Assembly: GCF_013391695.1 (NCBI RefSeq)
Contig: NZ_JACBGH010000001.1
Coordinates: 186,001-250,000, forward strand
Length of the DNA: 64,000 nt
Source of the DNA: Thiomicrorhabdus cannonii
GTDB taxonomy: Bacteria > Pseudomonadota > Gammaproteobacteria > Thiomicrospirales > Thiomicrospiraceae
Direction of reading: 5' to 3'
The translations under genes and the position numbers were made by a program. The notes beneath the pieces were generated by a model, which had not been told where the DNA came from, did not search any database, and saw nothing but the letters and a program-made list of their open reading frames with translations. Below, one piece after another: positions 55,568 to 64,000 of this stretch; the first letter of the stretch is position 1; each line of letters begins with the position of its first letter.

Positions 55568-55766
55568 ATAAGAGCGATGAATGGCGGGCGACCATTCATT
55601 CGATGAGAAAGAAACCGCTTTGCCACAGCCTGTGGCTCTTCATAAGAAATAATGGCTTCGTCGAAGAAGCCATTTAGAGATCATTGTCAGCGATCATCTG
55701 TCCGGGATCTTCAAATGACCCCGTTTATCTTTTAAAGAGTAACCACATTTTATGATTGATTTATTG
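55568..55766. other. Gene-free stretch with hairpins
   Basis: No gene seen. It holds GAATGG/CCATTC (about 55578-55597) and AATGGCTTC/GAAGCCATT (55651-55676) hairpins; the latter may end transcription of the small membrane protein gene but lacks a T-run. Confidence 0.4.
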
Positions 55767-55936
55767 AACCACAGAGTACACGAAGAGCACGAAGACTTTG
55801 AGCGTTAATCAGTTGTTGGTGTTATTTTTGTGTTTTAAAGCCGTTTTAAAAACATTTAAAATCAACAAGATGAGTTTTAATAAGGCATATCAACTACTTA
55901 AGAAAACTTCGTACTCTTCGCGTTCTTCGTGGTTTT
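55767..55936. repeat. ~170-bp element with inverted GAAGA-rich ends
   Basis: The left end AACCACAGAGTACACGAAGA and the right end, read in reverse complement as AACCACGAAGAACGCGAAGA, are ~33-bp imperfect inverted repeats continuing into GCACGAAG/GTACGAAG. The AT-rich interior (55801-55900) has no ORF. It resembles a small palindromic or MITE-like element; I cannot name it. Confidence 0.6.
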
Positions 55937-56017
55937 AATCATCATCAACTTATCAATCACAAAATATGGATACCCCTTTTAAACAGTGTGTTATCCATCA
56001 CCATGCGGTAACGGCCC

Positions 56018-57250
56018 CTAGAAAAGATCAACATCACCCTCATCCATACTATCGGCCTGAACGCGGCGCATACGGTTGCTTTCCATATACTCCCGCTGCT
56101 GCTGGATAACCAGTTTCAATTGGTCGATACGCTCCTGATGCTCACTTTCGTTACTCACAGGCAATACGGCGCTCTCTTCGAGAAATTTGCTGACCTTGCC
56201 GGAAAAATCCTCCAAATGCATCAAGTGATGGATTACCTGATCAACCAACTGACGCACGATATCCTCAAACTGCAGTGAACGCATGGCATTGGACACATTG
56301 ACCTCAATCTCGGAAATAATGCCGGAAACATCACCCAACTTATCGGAGATACCAGAATTCATTTCCTCCAGACCATTGATCATGCCATTCACTTTGGACT
56401 GCGACGAAACCGCATGTTCCATGTCCTTGGTGGCGGTTTCACTGACAATATGTCTGACCTGATCGACCGTACCGCGGGCCTTTTCCGCCTGCTTGCGAAT
56501 CTGTTCGTTAAGCTGGTTCGAGTTCAGCGACAGTTTACGTACTTCGTCGGCGACCACCGCAAACCCTCGACCCGCTTCACCGGCACGCGCTGCTTCAATG
56601 GCGGCGTTCAACGCCAACAGGTTGGTCTGGTCGGCAATGCCTTTAACGTCTTCCAACAGGGTAAAAATAGCCTCGATCTGCCCGACCATGTCGTCGATTT
56701 TATTGACCGTTTGGGTACTACGCTGACTGGCATTCATCAATAAATCGATCAAGTATTGCAAAATCGCCTTAATATCGGCCGAGAAACGCTGCACACTCAT
56801 CTGTTCGGAAGAACCATCGCCTCCCAAGTTATCCAGAAGCGATAACACCATTTTGTACTCGGCCTGCGTCTGCTCATGCAACCCTGCAAAACTGTCGTTC
56901 AAGGTATCAATCGCTTCGGCAATCAATTCCTTAACCTGCGCCAACTCCTCGTTAATCACATCAATTTCACGCTTGATGACGCCTTCGTAATCGCTGACAA
57001 CCGCTTGCAATGACTCATCGACAACAGCGATGGAAACCACGGTTCCCGCCGCCGGCTTGGCTGACGGCTGTTCCTTCTCTAGCGGAGCTGCCGCTGCAGA
57101 TCCGGCAAGATTTGCCACCATAAATGTCCACAGCAATGACACGACGAAAACGCCGATCGGTGCCGCAAACGGCACATCAAATAAACTCAACGCTATCACC
57201 AGCACCGTGATAAGCCATGCCGTCCAATAAGACTTGAGGATTTGAAGCAT
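56018..57250 (-). CDS. Methyl-accepting chemotaxis protein-like transducer without a periplasmic sensor
   Basis: 410 residues. Two TM segments at the N terminus ([32 protein letters not shown]) have almost no loop between them, then a long coiled coil contains the highly conserved signalling tip ([20 protein letters not shown], then [15 protein letters not shown]). It should contact CheA and CheW. No C-terminal CheR-docking pentapeptide is seen. The start at 57250 follows AAGGAAATC. It lies 176 nt after cheB on the same strand. The stimulus is unknown, possibly membrane or cytosolic. Confidence 0.88.
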   Translation of the reverse strand: MLQILKSYWTAWLITVLVIALSLFDVPFAAPIGVFVVSLLWTFMVANLAGSAAAAPLEKEQPSAKPAAGTVVSIAVVDESLQAVVSDYEGVIKREIDVINEELAQVKELIAEAIDTLNDSFAGLHEQTQAEYKMVLSLLDNLGGDGSSEQMSVQRFSADIKAILQYLIDLLMNASQRSTQTVNKIDDMVGQIEAIFTLLEDVKGIADQTNLLALNAAIEAARAGEAGRGFAVVADEVRKLSLNSNQLNEQIRKQAEKARGTVDQVRHIVSETATKDMEHAVSSQSKVNGMINGLEEMNSGISDKLGDVSGIISEIEVNVSNAMRSLQFEDIVRQLVDQVIHHLMHLEDFSGKVSKFLEESAVLPVSNESEHQERIDQLKLVIQQQREYMESNRMRRVQADSMDEGDVDLF

Positions 57251-57425
57251 GTTGATTTCCTTCACTATAAATCTTTAAGACACTTGTGATGAATGACATC
57301 CGTTATGAACGCCATCCCGTTATCAGCATCGTGAAATGCCGAGTTAAACCGGCACTGAATAGAAAAGCATGGAATGTGCCAGTACATAAAAACAGCACAT
57401 CCATACTCAAAGAATCGCGGCTGCG

Positions 57426-58556
57426 CTATCTGGCGGCCAGCTCAAGAATTTTTGCAGCCACCGCCTCCAAAGGCAGGATGCTATCGGCGGCCCCAAGCTT
57501 GACTGCTTCACCCGGCATCCCCCAAACCACACTGGTCTTTTCGTCTTGTGCAATGGTCGGCGCCTTTACAGATTGCAGCTCTTTAAGCCCTTGCGCACCA
57601 TCATTCCCCATACCGGTCAACAACACGCCGATCGCATTGGGGCCGACATTCTGCACCACCGAACGGAACATCACATCTACCGACGGTTTGTGGCGATTGA
57701 CCGGCGGGCCGTCATGCAGGCGGCAAATATAACGCGCGCCATCACGCTCCACCAAAAGATGTTTATCCCCCGGCGCGATATAAACGTGCCCCGGTAGAAT
57801 CTGCTGGCCGTCCTCCGCCTCGGTCACAGACATTTCAGACACCGAGTCCATACGCTTTGCAAAAGGCAGACTAAAGGCTGCAGGAATATGCTGTGTAATC
57901 ACTATGCCAGGGGTGGATGCCGGCAGTCTCATCAAAACTTCCTTAATCGCTTCCGTTCCACCGGTTGAAGCGCCCAGCGCAATAATCTTGTCCGAGGTTC
58001 TAAAATGACGGCTGTTGAAACCGCGTTTTTCGAGGATGGCGTCTGCCGTGTACTTCTCCGAAATGTTTAACGCCGCAGGCACAGGCTTCAATACCACCTG
58101 CTTGCGATCGGCGTTAGCCGTATAACGGGCGTACTGACGCTCCAGCATGGTACGCGTCACACGCGATGCCGCTTTCACCTTGCCGCAAATTTCATGAGTG
58201 TAGTCCTCGAACGTGTTCACCAAATCGATCTTGGGCTTGGTCACAAAATCGACCGCGCCCAGATCCAGTGCCTCAAAGGTCACGTCCGCCCCTTTTTCCG
58301 TCAGGGTTGACACCATCACCACCGGCAACGGATGCAATCGCATCAAATTTTTAAGGAAGGTCACGCCATCCATGCGCGGCATCTCCACATCCAAGGTCAG
58401 GACATCCGGATGCAACTCCTTGATTTTTTCACGTGCCATATACGGGTCAGAAGCGGTTCCGACCACCTCGATCATAGGATCAGAAGAGAGCATCTCCTGT
58501 AGCATTTTTCTGACCAGTGCAGAATCATCCACAATAAGCACTTTAATTTTCGTCAT
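57426..58556 (-). CDS. cheB: Chemotaxis methylesterase CheB
   Basis: About 376 residues: receiver domain (KVLIVDDSALVRKML; phospho-acceptor Asp in LTLDVEMPRMDG; Lys in FVTKPKID), linker, then the methylesterase domain with the catalytic triad Ser in GASTGG, His in ITQHIPAAF and Asp in GMGNDGAQG. It demethylates receptors for adaptation. The start ATG at 58556 follows GGGGA. It is 29 nt after cheR, so both are cotranscribed. Confidence 0.95.
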   Translation of the reverse strand: MTKIKVLIVDDSALVRKMLQEMLSSDPMIEVVGTASDPYMAREKIKELHPDVLTLDVEMPRMDGVTFLKNLMRLHPLPVVMVSTLTEKGADVTFEALDLGAVDFVTKPKIDLVNTFEDYTHEICGKVKAASRVTRTMLERQYARYTANADRKQVVLKPVPAALNISEKYTADAILEKRGFNSRHFRTSDKIIALGASTGGTEAIKEVLMRLPASTPGIVITQHIPAAFSLPFAKRMDSVSEMSVTEAEDGQQILPGHVYIAPGDKHLLVERDGARYICRLHDGPPVNRHKPSVDVMFRSVVQNVGPNAIGVLLTGMGNDGAQGLKELQSVKAPTIAQDEKTSVVWGMPGEAVKLGAADSILPLEAVAAKILELAAR

Positions 58557-58585
58557 ATTATTCAATCCCCAAAAGCGTCGCCGCC

Positions 58586-59413
58586 CTAGTGAAGTTTCCG
58601 GTAAATGGTCTGACCGATCAGTTCAAACCGGTCACACACTTTGTATAAAGATTCTGAATGTCCAATGAAAAGGTGGCCATGAGAAGGTAACAGATTCGCA
58701 TAGCGATCAAACAACTTGGCCTGGGTCGGCTTGTCGAAATAAATCACCACGTTACGGCAAAAAATCACATCAACCTGCTCACGTAAAGGCCACTCATTCA
58801 TCAGGTTGATCTGCCCGAAATCGATGATCGACTGCAGCTCCGGCTTGACCTTGGCAAACCCGCTCTGCGCCCCACCGCCTTTCAGAAACCAGCGCTTCTT
58901 ACGCTCTTCACTCACGCCTTTCAGGCGCTCCAACGGGTAAATGCCGGTTCGCGCGGTATCCACCACATTGGTATCCAAATCGGTGGCAATCACCTTGGCA
59001 TCCCAGCCCGCCGGAACCGTTTCTTTCAACGTAATGGCGATTGAATAAGGCTCCTCCCCGGTTGAGCAGCCTGCAGACCAGATGCGGATCTTTTTACTCG
59101 ACTGATTCGCGCTAAGCAGCATCGGAATCACCTGATTGGCAAGATAATCAAAATGGTGATTTTCCCGAAAGAAAAAGGTCAGGTTTGTGGTGATTGCATT
59201 AATCAGGTTGACAAACTCGGCCTCCCCCTGCTCTTCGACATAATTTAAATAAGCCTTAAAGGTATTGAGCCCCAAAATACGAATGCGTTTAGACAACCGG
59301 TTGTAGACAAGGTTCTTTTTCGATTCGTTCAAATCGATCCCGGCAAACTCATAAACCATCTTCTTGATTCTGGCAAAATCATCAGAAGTAAATTCAAATT
59401 CTCTATCACTCAT
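58586..59413 (-). CDS. cheR: Chemotaxis protein methyltransferase CheR
   Basis: 275 residues. The N-terminal helical domain (FARIKKMVYEFAGIDLNESK) precedes the SAM-dependent methyltransferase fold: FFRENHHFDYL, IRIWSAGCSTGEEPYSIA (SAM site), VIATDLDTNVVD and DVIFCRNVVIYFDKPTQ. It methylates receptor glutamates using SAM. The weak AAGG lies upstream. Divergent from the FliK-like gene, upstream of cheB. Confidence 0.95.
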   Translation of the reverse strand: MSDREFEFTSDDFARIKKMVYEFAGIDLNESKKNLVYNRLSKRIRILGLNTFKAYLNYVEEQGEAEFVNLINAITTNLTFFFRENHHFDYLANQVIPMLLSANQSSKKIRIWSAGCSTGEEPYSIAITLKETVPAGWDAKVIATDLDTNVVDTARTGIYPLERLKGVSEERKKRWFLKGGGAQSGFAKVKPELQSIIDFGQINLMNEWPLREQVDVIFCRNVVIYFDKPTQAKLFDRYANLLPSHGHLFIGHSESLYKVCDRFELIGQTIYRKLH

Positions 59414-59568
59414 GATTTATAGTAACCTTAATGGGATTAAACGGATGGAGCCACAGAGGCTCGACTCTATTTTGTCACGCTATTTTGTCTTTACGTTCGT
59501 CTTCGTCTTGTTACGCCGACGGCCTATTTTAATTTATTCATGCAAACGTAAAATAAAATTTTTGCCCG

Positions 59569-60618
59569 ATGATTACCATTCCTAACACTGCTAGCGGCAA
59601 CACCCTTAGCCTGAACACCAGCTCTCCGCTGCTTTCGGGCCTTAAGGCTGGGCAATTGGTAACCATCAACGTGACACAAATCCAAGGCAGTCAAGCCGTC
59701 ATCACCCTGGGTAACCAGACGCTGACCGCCGATTTAAAAGGACCACAGTTAAAACCCGGGCCTCTGGAAGTCGAAGTCAAGCAAACCCACCCGTCGTTAG
59801 TTTTAACCGTTCCCCCAAAAGCCCCCCAGAATCTCCAGAGTGAAGTCTTAAATTCTCAACAGGCCGCCCTGCAAAACCAGTACAAACAACTGCTGGCCAA
59901 TCAGCAACCCATCACTCAGGTGTTGCAGCAGCTGCAAAACGCCCCGAACCTTTCTCAGAACATACAGACCGTCATTGGCCAACTGCTGGAACAACTCCTA
60001 AAACCGGGCGCCAACCTCAACGGCCAGCGCCTTAAGGAGGCGCTCAGCAACAGCGGATTGCTACTTGAAAACAAACTGCTCAAAGCCGACTCGGGCAACC
60101 TTGCCAACGACACCAAGGCTCAATTACTCCGGCTGCAACAGCTCATCAAGCAGGAACCGCCGGCTTCCCCCAACGCCAGCCTATTGGCACACCTCGGTAA
60201 AGCCCTTGCAGAAGGCATCAATAAAATCACATTGCAGCAACTGCAATCATTTGAACACCCCGAATTAGTTAATCTTGAACTGCCCTTTCAGCAACAGGGC
60301 GAAATAAAACCGATACAAGTGGGCATCTACCAAAAGCGCTATCCGCAACAAACGCTCTGGGAGATACTTGTGGAGCTGGAAATCAACCAATCCGACAGCC
60401 TTTTTAAACTCACCCTGAACGAATCGAAAGAGACGCTGTATTGTTCAATTTGGTGCGAAACCAGCTCGCTCGAAGCTGCCATACAGACCAAACTGCCGAT
60501 ACTGATCGAGCAGCTGCAAACACTCGGTCTGCACGTTCCCCCGCCACAGATCCTGCCGCAAAAGCCCAAACAATCGGATTTCGCAACCCGCGTCGCCTTA
60601 ATCGATATCAAAGTTTAA
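59569..60618 (+). CDS. FliK-like flagellar hook-length control-related protein
   Basis: 349 residues. The N-terminal half is low-complexity, Gln/Leu/Pro-rich (QQAALQNQYKQLLANQQPI), and the C-terminal part (~245-349) resembles the FliK C-terminal domain, with WEILVELEINQSDSLFKLTL and a Leu-rich tail (PILIEQLQTLGLHVPPP). No export signal is needed for this class. Function is inferred: control of hook length or flagellar secretion switch. A degenerate repeat copy encodes SQQA near residue 97. The start is the ATG at 59569; no strong RBS. Confidence 0.65.
   Translation: MITIPNTASGNTLSLNTSSPLLSGLKAGQLVTINVTQIQGSQAVITLGNQTLTADLKGPQLKPGPLEVEVKQTHPSLVLTVPPKAPQNLQSEVLNSQQAALQNQYKQLLANQQPITQVLQQLQNAPNLSQNIQTVIGQLLEQLLKPGANLNGQRLKEALSNSGLLLENKLLKADSGNLANDTKAQLLRLQQLIKQEPPASPNASLLAHLGKALAEGINKITLQQLQSFEHPELVNLELPFQQQGEIKPIQVGIYQKRYPQQTLWEILVELEINQSDSLFKLTLNESKETLYCSIWCETSSLEAAIQTKLPILIEQLQTLGLHVPPPQILPQKPKQSDFATRVALIDIKV
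59850..59866 (+). repeat. Interspersed 20-bp repeat, copy 18 (degenerate, in the FliK-like gene)
   Basis: AAATTCTCAACAGGCCG matches the 5' and central part, then diverges (CCCTG instead of GGTA). Confidence 0.55.
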
Positions 60619-60798
60619 CTTCGGTGCAATATTTGCTTGCTACCCTACCCGGCAGGCCTGAACACCGCCTCGTGAATAAACAAAACCTTAGCGTCCAGCC
60701 TGGTTTTTACAGTAAAATAAGCCATCCCGGACTAGACGTTTTTAGTTGAATAAGGTACTTTACCCCTAATTGTTTTAATCCAAATAGAGTAACTCAGT

Positions 60799-61323
60799 AT
60801 GGACACCAATCTGAATGCAGTTCAAGAGCAAATCGGCCAGAAAAAAGGCCACGACGATCAGGTTCTTAGCTTTATTCTTGGTAGAGAGGAGTATGGGGTG
60901 GATATCCTGACGGTTCAGGAAATCAAAGGATGGGAAAAAACCACCGCCATCCCGAATACCCCCGGCTATGTCATGGGCGTGATCAACCTGCGTGGCGCCG
61001 TTGTTCCCATTATCGATTTACGCGTTCGTTTTGGCTTAGAAAACATCACCTATAACGAATCGACGGTCGTGATTATTCTTCGCGCCGAAGACGTTTCGGG
61101 CTCCCAAAAAATCATCGGGCTGGTGGTCGACGGGGTTTCCGACGTATACACCCTCAACAAATCAGAGATTCAATCCTCGCCGGACATGCAAGGCACCATC
61201 CATACCGATTACGTAAACGGATTGGCCACGGTCGGGGAAAAGATGATCGTGGTATTGAATGTCAACCAACTGATCAATGAGGGAATCCTGGCGCGCATCA
61301 GAAAAAGCCTGAATCGCGAATAA
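60799..61323 (+). CDS. cheW: Chemotaxis coupling protein CheW
   Basis: 174 residues with the CheW SH3-like double barrel: QVLSFILGREEYGVDILTVQ, TPGYVMGVINLRGAVVPIID and LVVDGVSDVYTLNK. It links CheA to receptors. This copy reads toward cheY; a second, divergent cheW (62482-62988) is next to cheA. AGAGTAAC precedes the start. Confidence 0.94.
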   Translation: MDTNLNAVQEQIGQKKGHDDQVLSFILGREEYGVDILTVQEIKGWEKTTAIPNTPGYVMGVINLRGAVVPIIDLRVRFGLENITYNESTVVIILRAEDVSGSQKIIGLVVDGVSDVYTLNKSEIQSSPDMQGTIHTDYVNGLATVGEKMIVVLNVNQLINEGILARIRKSLNRE

Positions 61324-61392
61324 TGCTTATTGTTGAGCAAACCAAATTTAAGTAAAGTTACGTTTTAATTTTTAGAGTGTGAGAGAAAAACA

Positions 61393-61752
61393 ATGTCAAA
61401 AATCCTAGCCGTAGACGATTCAAAATCAATGCGCCAGATGGTCAGCATGTCGCTGAAGTCAGCCGGGCACGATGTGACAGAGGCAGAGGATGGTGTGATG
61501 GCTTTGGATTTGGCAAAGCAGAATCAATTCGACCTGATTGTCACCGATATCAACATGCCGAACATGAATGGCATCGAGCTCATCACGGCATTACGCGCCC
61601 TGCCGAACTATAAGTTCACCCCCATCCTGTGTCTGACCACCGAATCTTCCGGTGACATGAAGACCAAAGGCAAAGAAGCGGGCGCAACTGGCTGGATCGT
61701 AAAACCTTTCAGCCCTGAAAAACTGCTTTCCGTTATCGGCCGCGTGCTTTAA
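61393..61752 (+). CDS. cheY: CheY-like response regulator
   Basis: 119 residues, receiver domain only: acidic pair in KILAVDDSKSM, phospho-acceptor Asp in LIVTDINMPNMNG, Thr in CLTTESSG and Lys in IVKPFSPEK. It would carry the signal from CheA to the flagellar motor. GAGAG precedes the start. It is 69 nt after cheW and 99 nt before the STAS gene. Confidence 0.92.
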   Translation: MSKILAVDDSKSMRQMVSMSLKSAGHDVTEAEDGVMALDLAKQNQFDLIVTDINMPNMNGIELITALRALPNYKFTPILCLTTESSGDMKTKGKEAGATGWIVKPFSPEKLLSVIGRVL

Positions 61753-61765
61753 TTGATTCCATCAA

Positions 61766-61803
61766 ACAGCCGCATCCAAGGGGATCCATTCCCGCGCGGC
61801 TGT
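61766..61803 (+). terminator. Hairpin after cheY
   Basis: ACAGCCGC pairs with GCGGCTGT around a loop with its own GGAT/ATCC pairing. No T-run follows, so it may stabilise mRNA rather than terminate. Confidence 0.35.
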
Positions 61804-61851
61804 GTTCATGCAGACCAACCATCCTTATAAATCCTTATAAAGGGACATTCC

Positions 61852-62127
61852 ATGGCTGATATCATTACCCTTCCGGAAACACTGACCATTCACACCATCG
61901 GGCAAACCTTTTCTGAACTGCAAGAGCGTTTTGAGAGCGCTGGCGACGCCATCCTAATTGACGGCACCAGTGTCGAAACGCTGGATACTAGCGGCTTGCA
62001 GGCCCTTATTGTCCTCATCAACGCGGCACAGGAAAATGACAAACAGGTCAGCTGGCAACAGACGAACGAGCTGATCGCCTCTTCTGCCAAAAAACTGGGA
62101 TTAAACGACGCCTTGTTGCTGGCATAA
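61852..62127 (+). CDS. STAS-domain protein
   Basis: 91 residues, a single STAS domain (SpoIIAA/MlaB-like). The loop VETLDTSGLQALIVLINAA contains the DxSG Ser that is phosphorylated in anti-sigma antagonists. The fold is small and cytosolic; in this place it likely binds a kinase or adaptor of the chemotaxis pathway, but that is inference. AAAGGGACATTCC precedes the ATG. The stop codon is adjacent to a repeat copy. Confidence 0.82.
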   Translation: MADIITLPETLTIHTIGQTFSELQERFESAGDAILIDGTSVETLDTSGLQALIVLINAAQENDKQVSWQQTNELIASSAKKLGLNDALLLA

Positions 62128-62128
62128 A

Positions 62129-62148
62129 AATTCTCAACAGGCCGGGTA
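62129..62148 (+). repeat. Interspersed 20-bp repeat, copy 19
   Basis: AATTCTCAACAGGCCGGGTA with the exact 13-mer, directly after the STAS gene stop codon. Confidence 0.95.
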
Positions 62149-62172
62149 CAAGCCGCATCTGAGGAGTTCAAC

Positions 62173-62490
62173 GTGAGCGATCAGAAAAAAAAGGCATCGA
62201 CTCTGGCGGATAAAATAGCGGTTTCACTCCAGTATGATGGTGAAAAAGCCCCTATCGTCACCGCTAAAGGCAGCGGTCACATCGCCGAGCAGATCATCGA
62301 ATTGGCTCGCGAGCATCAGATTCCGATTCAGCAGGATCCGGAACTGGTTTCATTATTGAGCCAGGTAGAACTCAATCAGGAAATTCCGCAAGTTTTGTAT
62401 GAAGCCGTGGCTCAGGTGCTTGTGTTTGCCTATCAGCTCGGCGAAAAATCGCCGCCGCAAGCCAAACAAACACCTCCGCCATCAAGCTAG
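62173..62490 (+). CDS. FlhB C-terminal-domain-like protein (FhlB type)
   Basis: 105 residues, equivalent to the cytosolic C-terminal part of the flagellar export switch FlhB without the membrane part: AVSLQYDGEKAPIVTAKGSG, HIAEQIIELAREHQIPIQQD and PQVLYEAVAQVLVFAYQL. It also lacks the NPTH autocleavage site. Such proteins can replace the FlhB C-terminal fragment. The start is GTG with GAGGAG upstream. Its end overlaps the convergent cheW gene by 9 nt. Confidence 0.82.
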   Translation: MSDQKKKASTLADKIAVSLQYDGEKAPIVTAKGSGHIAEQIIELAREHQIPIQQDPELVSLLSQVELNQEIPQVLYEAVAQVLVFAYQLGEKSPPQAKQTPPPSS

Positions 62491-62988
62491 CTTCATCATC
62501 ATGTTGTCCACATCGATCAGAATAATCACGTTGTTCTGATAATGCGCAATGCCTTGAATGTAGCGGGATGCATTTTCCTTAGTAGAGGATAAGGCTTCAA
62601 AACGGCTTTCGGGGATGTCGCGCACTTCCATCACAAAGTCCACCATCATCCCAACCGTCTGCTCCTCTTCAAGCTCGACAATGATAATACGCGACAGATC
62701 CGTAACCGGTTTTCTAGGCATGCCGTAAACCGTACGGGTATCAACCACCGTCACAATCACGCCGCGCACGTTGATAACCCCCAGCACATGCGACGGCGTA
62801 CCCGCTACTTGGCGGATTTTGCCGACCCGCAGGACTTCACGAATTTTCTTCACGTAAATGCCGTAAATCTCGTCCTCCAGTGTGAACAGCACACAACGTG
62901 CGCTCGGACCTGCATAGGCACCATCATCATCAAGCCCTGCATCTACCGCCTGAAACGATGAAAGCTTTTGTCTTGCATCTAAATTCAT
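62482..62988 (-). CDS. cheW: Chemotaxis coupling protein CheW, second copy
   Basis: About 168 residues with the CheW fold: CVLFTLEDEIYGIYVKKIRE, TPSHVLGVINVRGVIVTVVD and VGMMVDFVMEVRDIPESRF. The N-terminal ~35 residues are an extension. The start ATG at 62988 follows GAGGGAG; the frame's TTG at 63003 is less likely. It follows cheA by 15 nt, so the two are coupled. The sequence differs from the first CheW, so it is not a recent duplicate. Confidence 0.93.
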   Translation of the reverse strand: MNLDARQKLSSFQAVDAGLDDDGAYAGPSARCVLFTLEDEIYGIYVKKIREVLRVGKIRQVAGTPSHVLGVINVRGVIVTVVDTRTVYGMPRKPVTDLSRIIIVELEEEQTVGMMVDFVMEVRDIPESRFEALSSTKENASRYIQGIAHYQNNVIILIDVDNMMMKLA

Positions 62989-63003
62989 AAAGAACTCCCT
63001 CAA

Positions 63004-64000
63004 TTACTGAAAGCGGTGGATAACACCCGGTAAATCCAAAATCAAGGCAATACTGCCATTCCCCGTAATGGTTGCGCCCGCATAGCCGGCGACTTTTTTG
63101 AGCATCATACCCAACGGTTTAATGACAACCTCTTCCTGACCGTTAACCTGCTCCACCACCAAACCGGCACGCTGGTTACCGATGGTCACAATCACGACCT
63201 TATCGCCTGCATAATCGTCTTTCACCTTCTCCGGCGCCAACCACTCCGTCAGAAAATACAGCGGAATACTCTTCTCGCGCAATCTCACCATCATTTGACC
63301 GTCGATTTTGTTGGTTTTGCCGGTTTCATAATCAAAAATCTCCTGCACACTGGTCAACGGAATAGCGTAGTTGTCCTCTCCGAAGGAAACCATCAGGGTT
63401 GGTAAAATCGCCAAGGTTAAAGGCACGCGAATACTCATGCGCGTTCCTTCGCCCAAAACGGAGTGAATGTCAATGCTGCCGTTCAGCTTGGTAATCATGC
63501 TTTTGACGACATCCATTCCCACACCGCGTCCGGAAATATCGCTAATCTGTTCCGCGGTCGAAAAACCGGCAGACATAATCAATTCAAATGCCGCCTTGTC
63601 GTCCAACTGGTTGGCCGTCATTTCGTCCAGCATGCCTTTTTCAACCGCTTTGCGACGCAAAACATCCGGGTCCATGCCTTTGCCGTCATCGGTGATGGAC
63701 AGCAGAATATGGTCCCCTTCCTGCTCGGCAGCCAAAATGACTGTACCTTTTTTAGGCTTACCGGCCTTAATGCGATCTGCCGGCATTTCAATGCCGTGAT
63801 CCACCGAATTACGCACCAGGTGGACCAACGGATCCGCCAGAGCCTCGACCAGGTTTTTATCCAGGTCGGTCTCCTCGCCACGCAATTCAAGTTCGATTTC
63901 CTTGCCCAGTTTGCGGGCCAAATCGCGAACAACGCGCGGGAACCGGCCGAACACTTTTTTAACCGGCTGCATACGCGTTTTCATGACCGACGTCTGTAGA
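63004..64000 (-). CDS. cheA: Chemotaxis histidine kinase CheA, C-terminal part (cut by window edge)
   Basis: The visible 331 residues cover the end of the dimerisation domain (SVMKTRMQPV), the ATP-binding kinase domain (N box HLVRNSVDHGIE; G1 ITDDGKGMD; F box MSAGFSTAEQISDISGRG; G2 GRGVGMDVV) and the P5 CheW-like regulatory domain (VSFGEDNYAIPLTSVQEIF; LILDLPGVIHRF). The Hpt domain with the phosphorylated His is upstream, outside the window. It phosphorylates CheY and CheB. The reading frame stays open to the window edge. Confidence 0.95.
   Translation of the reverse strand, partial: LQTSVMKTRMQPVKKVFGRFPRVVRDLARKLGKEIELELRGEETDLDKNLVEALADPLVHLVRNSVDHGIEMPADRIKAGKPKKGTVILAAEQEGDHILLSITDDGKGMDPDVLRRKAVEKGMLDEMTANQLDDKAAFELIMSAGFSTAEQISDISGRGVGMDVVKSMITKLNGSIDIHSVLGEGTRMSIRVPLTLAILPTLMVSFGEDNYAIPLTSVQEIFDYETGKTNKIDGQMMVRLREKSIPLYFLTEWLAPEKVKDDYAGDKVVIVTIGNQRAGLVVEQVNGQEEVVIKPLGMMLKKVAGYAGATITGNGSIALILDLPGVIHRFQ

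Noticed and set aside
59548-59578. Possible sigma-28 promoter (TAAA ... GCCCGAT) before the FliK-like gene
   Set aside because: Spacing is wrong for TAAA-N15-GCCGATAA and the start codon lies inside the -10-like part.
60643-60664. TACCCGGCAGGCCTGAACA after the FliK-like gene
   Set aside because: It looks like a scrambled repeat but does not align without an insertion; too degenerate to count.

Overview
The window looks like the chromosome of a free-living, moderately GC-rich gammaproteobacterium. The gene set and local gene orders (DUF2066-hda divergent from purM-purN-DUF3108, mpl divergent from rnd, lolA-ftsK, rarA-crcB-serS), the SoxW/TlpA-type thioredoxins and a phosphofructokinase of the pyrophosphate-type superfamily recall the Thiomicrospira/Hydrogenovibrio/Thiomicrorhabdus group of sulfur oxidisers. 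That placement is an inference from gene content, not a phylogeny. I see no phage, insertion sequence, CRISPR array or obvious island; most of the window is core metabolism and cell-envelope genes.

Layout. 1-6.2 kb: 5' part of a dGTPase gene, a small lipoprotein, an APC permease with a DUF2238 membrane protein, an AsmA-like protein and a YdfG-type dehydrogenase. 6.4-9.3 kb: a substrate-binding lipoprotein directly followed by a membrane GGDEF-EAL protein. 9.4-16.1 kb: proS, a Bcr/CflA-type exporter, ald, an MtfA-like peptidase and the GTPase YlqF/RbgA. 16.2-19.5 kb: a MacA/MacB-like ABC exporter encoded as three genes. 19.7-21 kb: a phosphoribosyltransferase and hydrolase pair. 21-25.2 kb (minus): thioredoxin-like proteins, a TolC-like channel, a small adaptor and a PilZ-like protein. 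25.4-31.2 kb: hda and DUF2066, divergent from purM, then purN, DUF3108, dcd and a secreted protein. 31.3-37 kb: ilvA, then a copper group (OprC-type TonB receptor, SCO1, PCu(A)C and a secreted His/Met-tailed protein). 37-45 kb: rpiA, a TlpA-like thioredoxin, hemL, epmC, mpl, rnd, PFK and DUF2062. 45.6-54.6 kb: tRNA-Ser(UGA), a short MGMT, serS, crcB, rarA, lolA, ftsK, trxB and an FKBP. 56-64 kb: a chemotaxis block (receptor-like protein, cheB, cheR, a FliK-like protein, cheW, cheY, STAS, FlhB-C-like protein, second cheW and partial cheA).

The most striking signal is not a gene. A 20-bp word, consensus AAAACTCAACAGGCCGGGTA, is scattered through the window in 19 recognisable copies (11 share the exact 13-mer CAACAGGCCGGGT). 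It occurs in both orientations, between genes and inside genes (MFS exporter, mpl, rarA, lolA, ftsK twice, FliK-like, and the stop codon of the DUF2062 gene). Twice it forms head-to-head pairs that make transcription terminators. This is the behaviour of DNA uptake sequences in Neisseriaceae and Pasteurellaceae, but the word is not one I recognise. Other unexplained structures are a ~170-bp imperfect palindrome over the start of the MFS gene and a ~170-bp element with inverted GAAGA-rich ends before the chemotaxis block.
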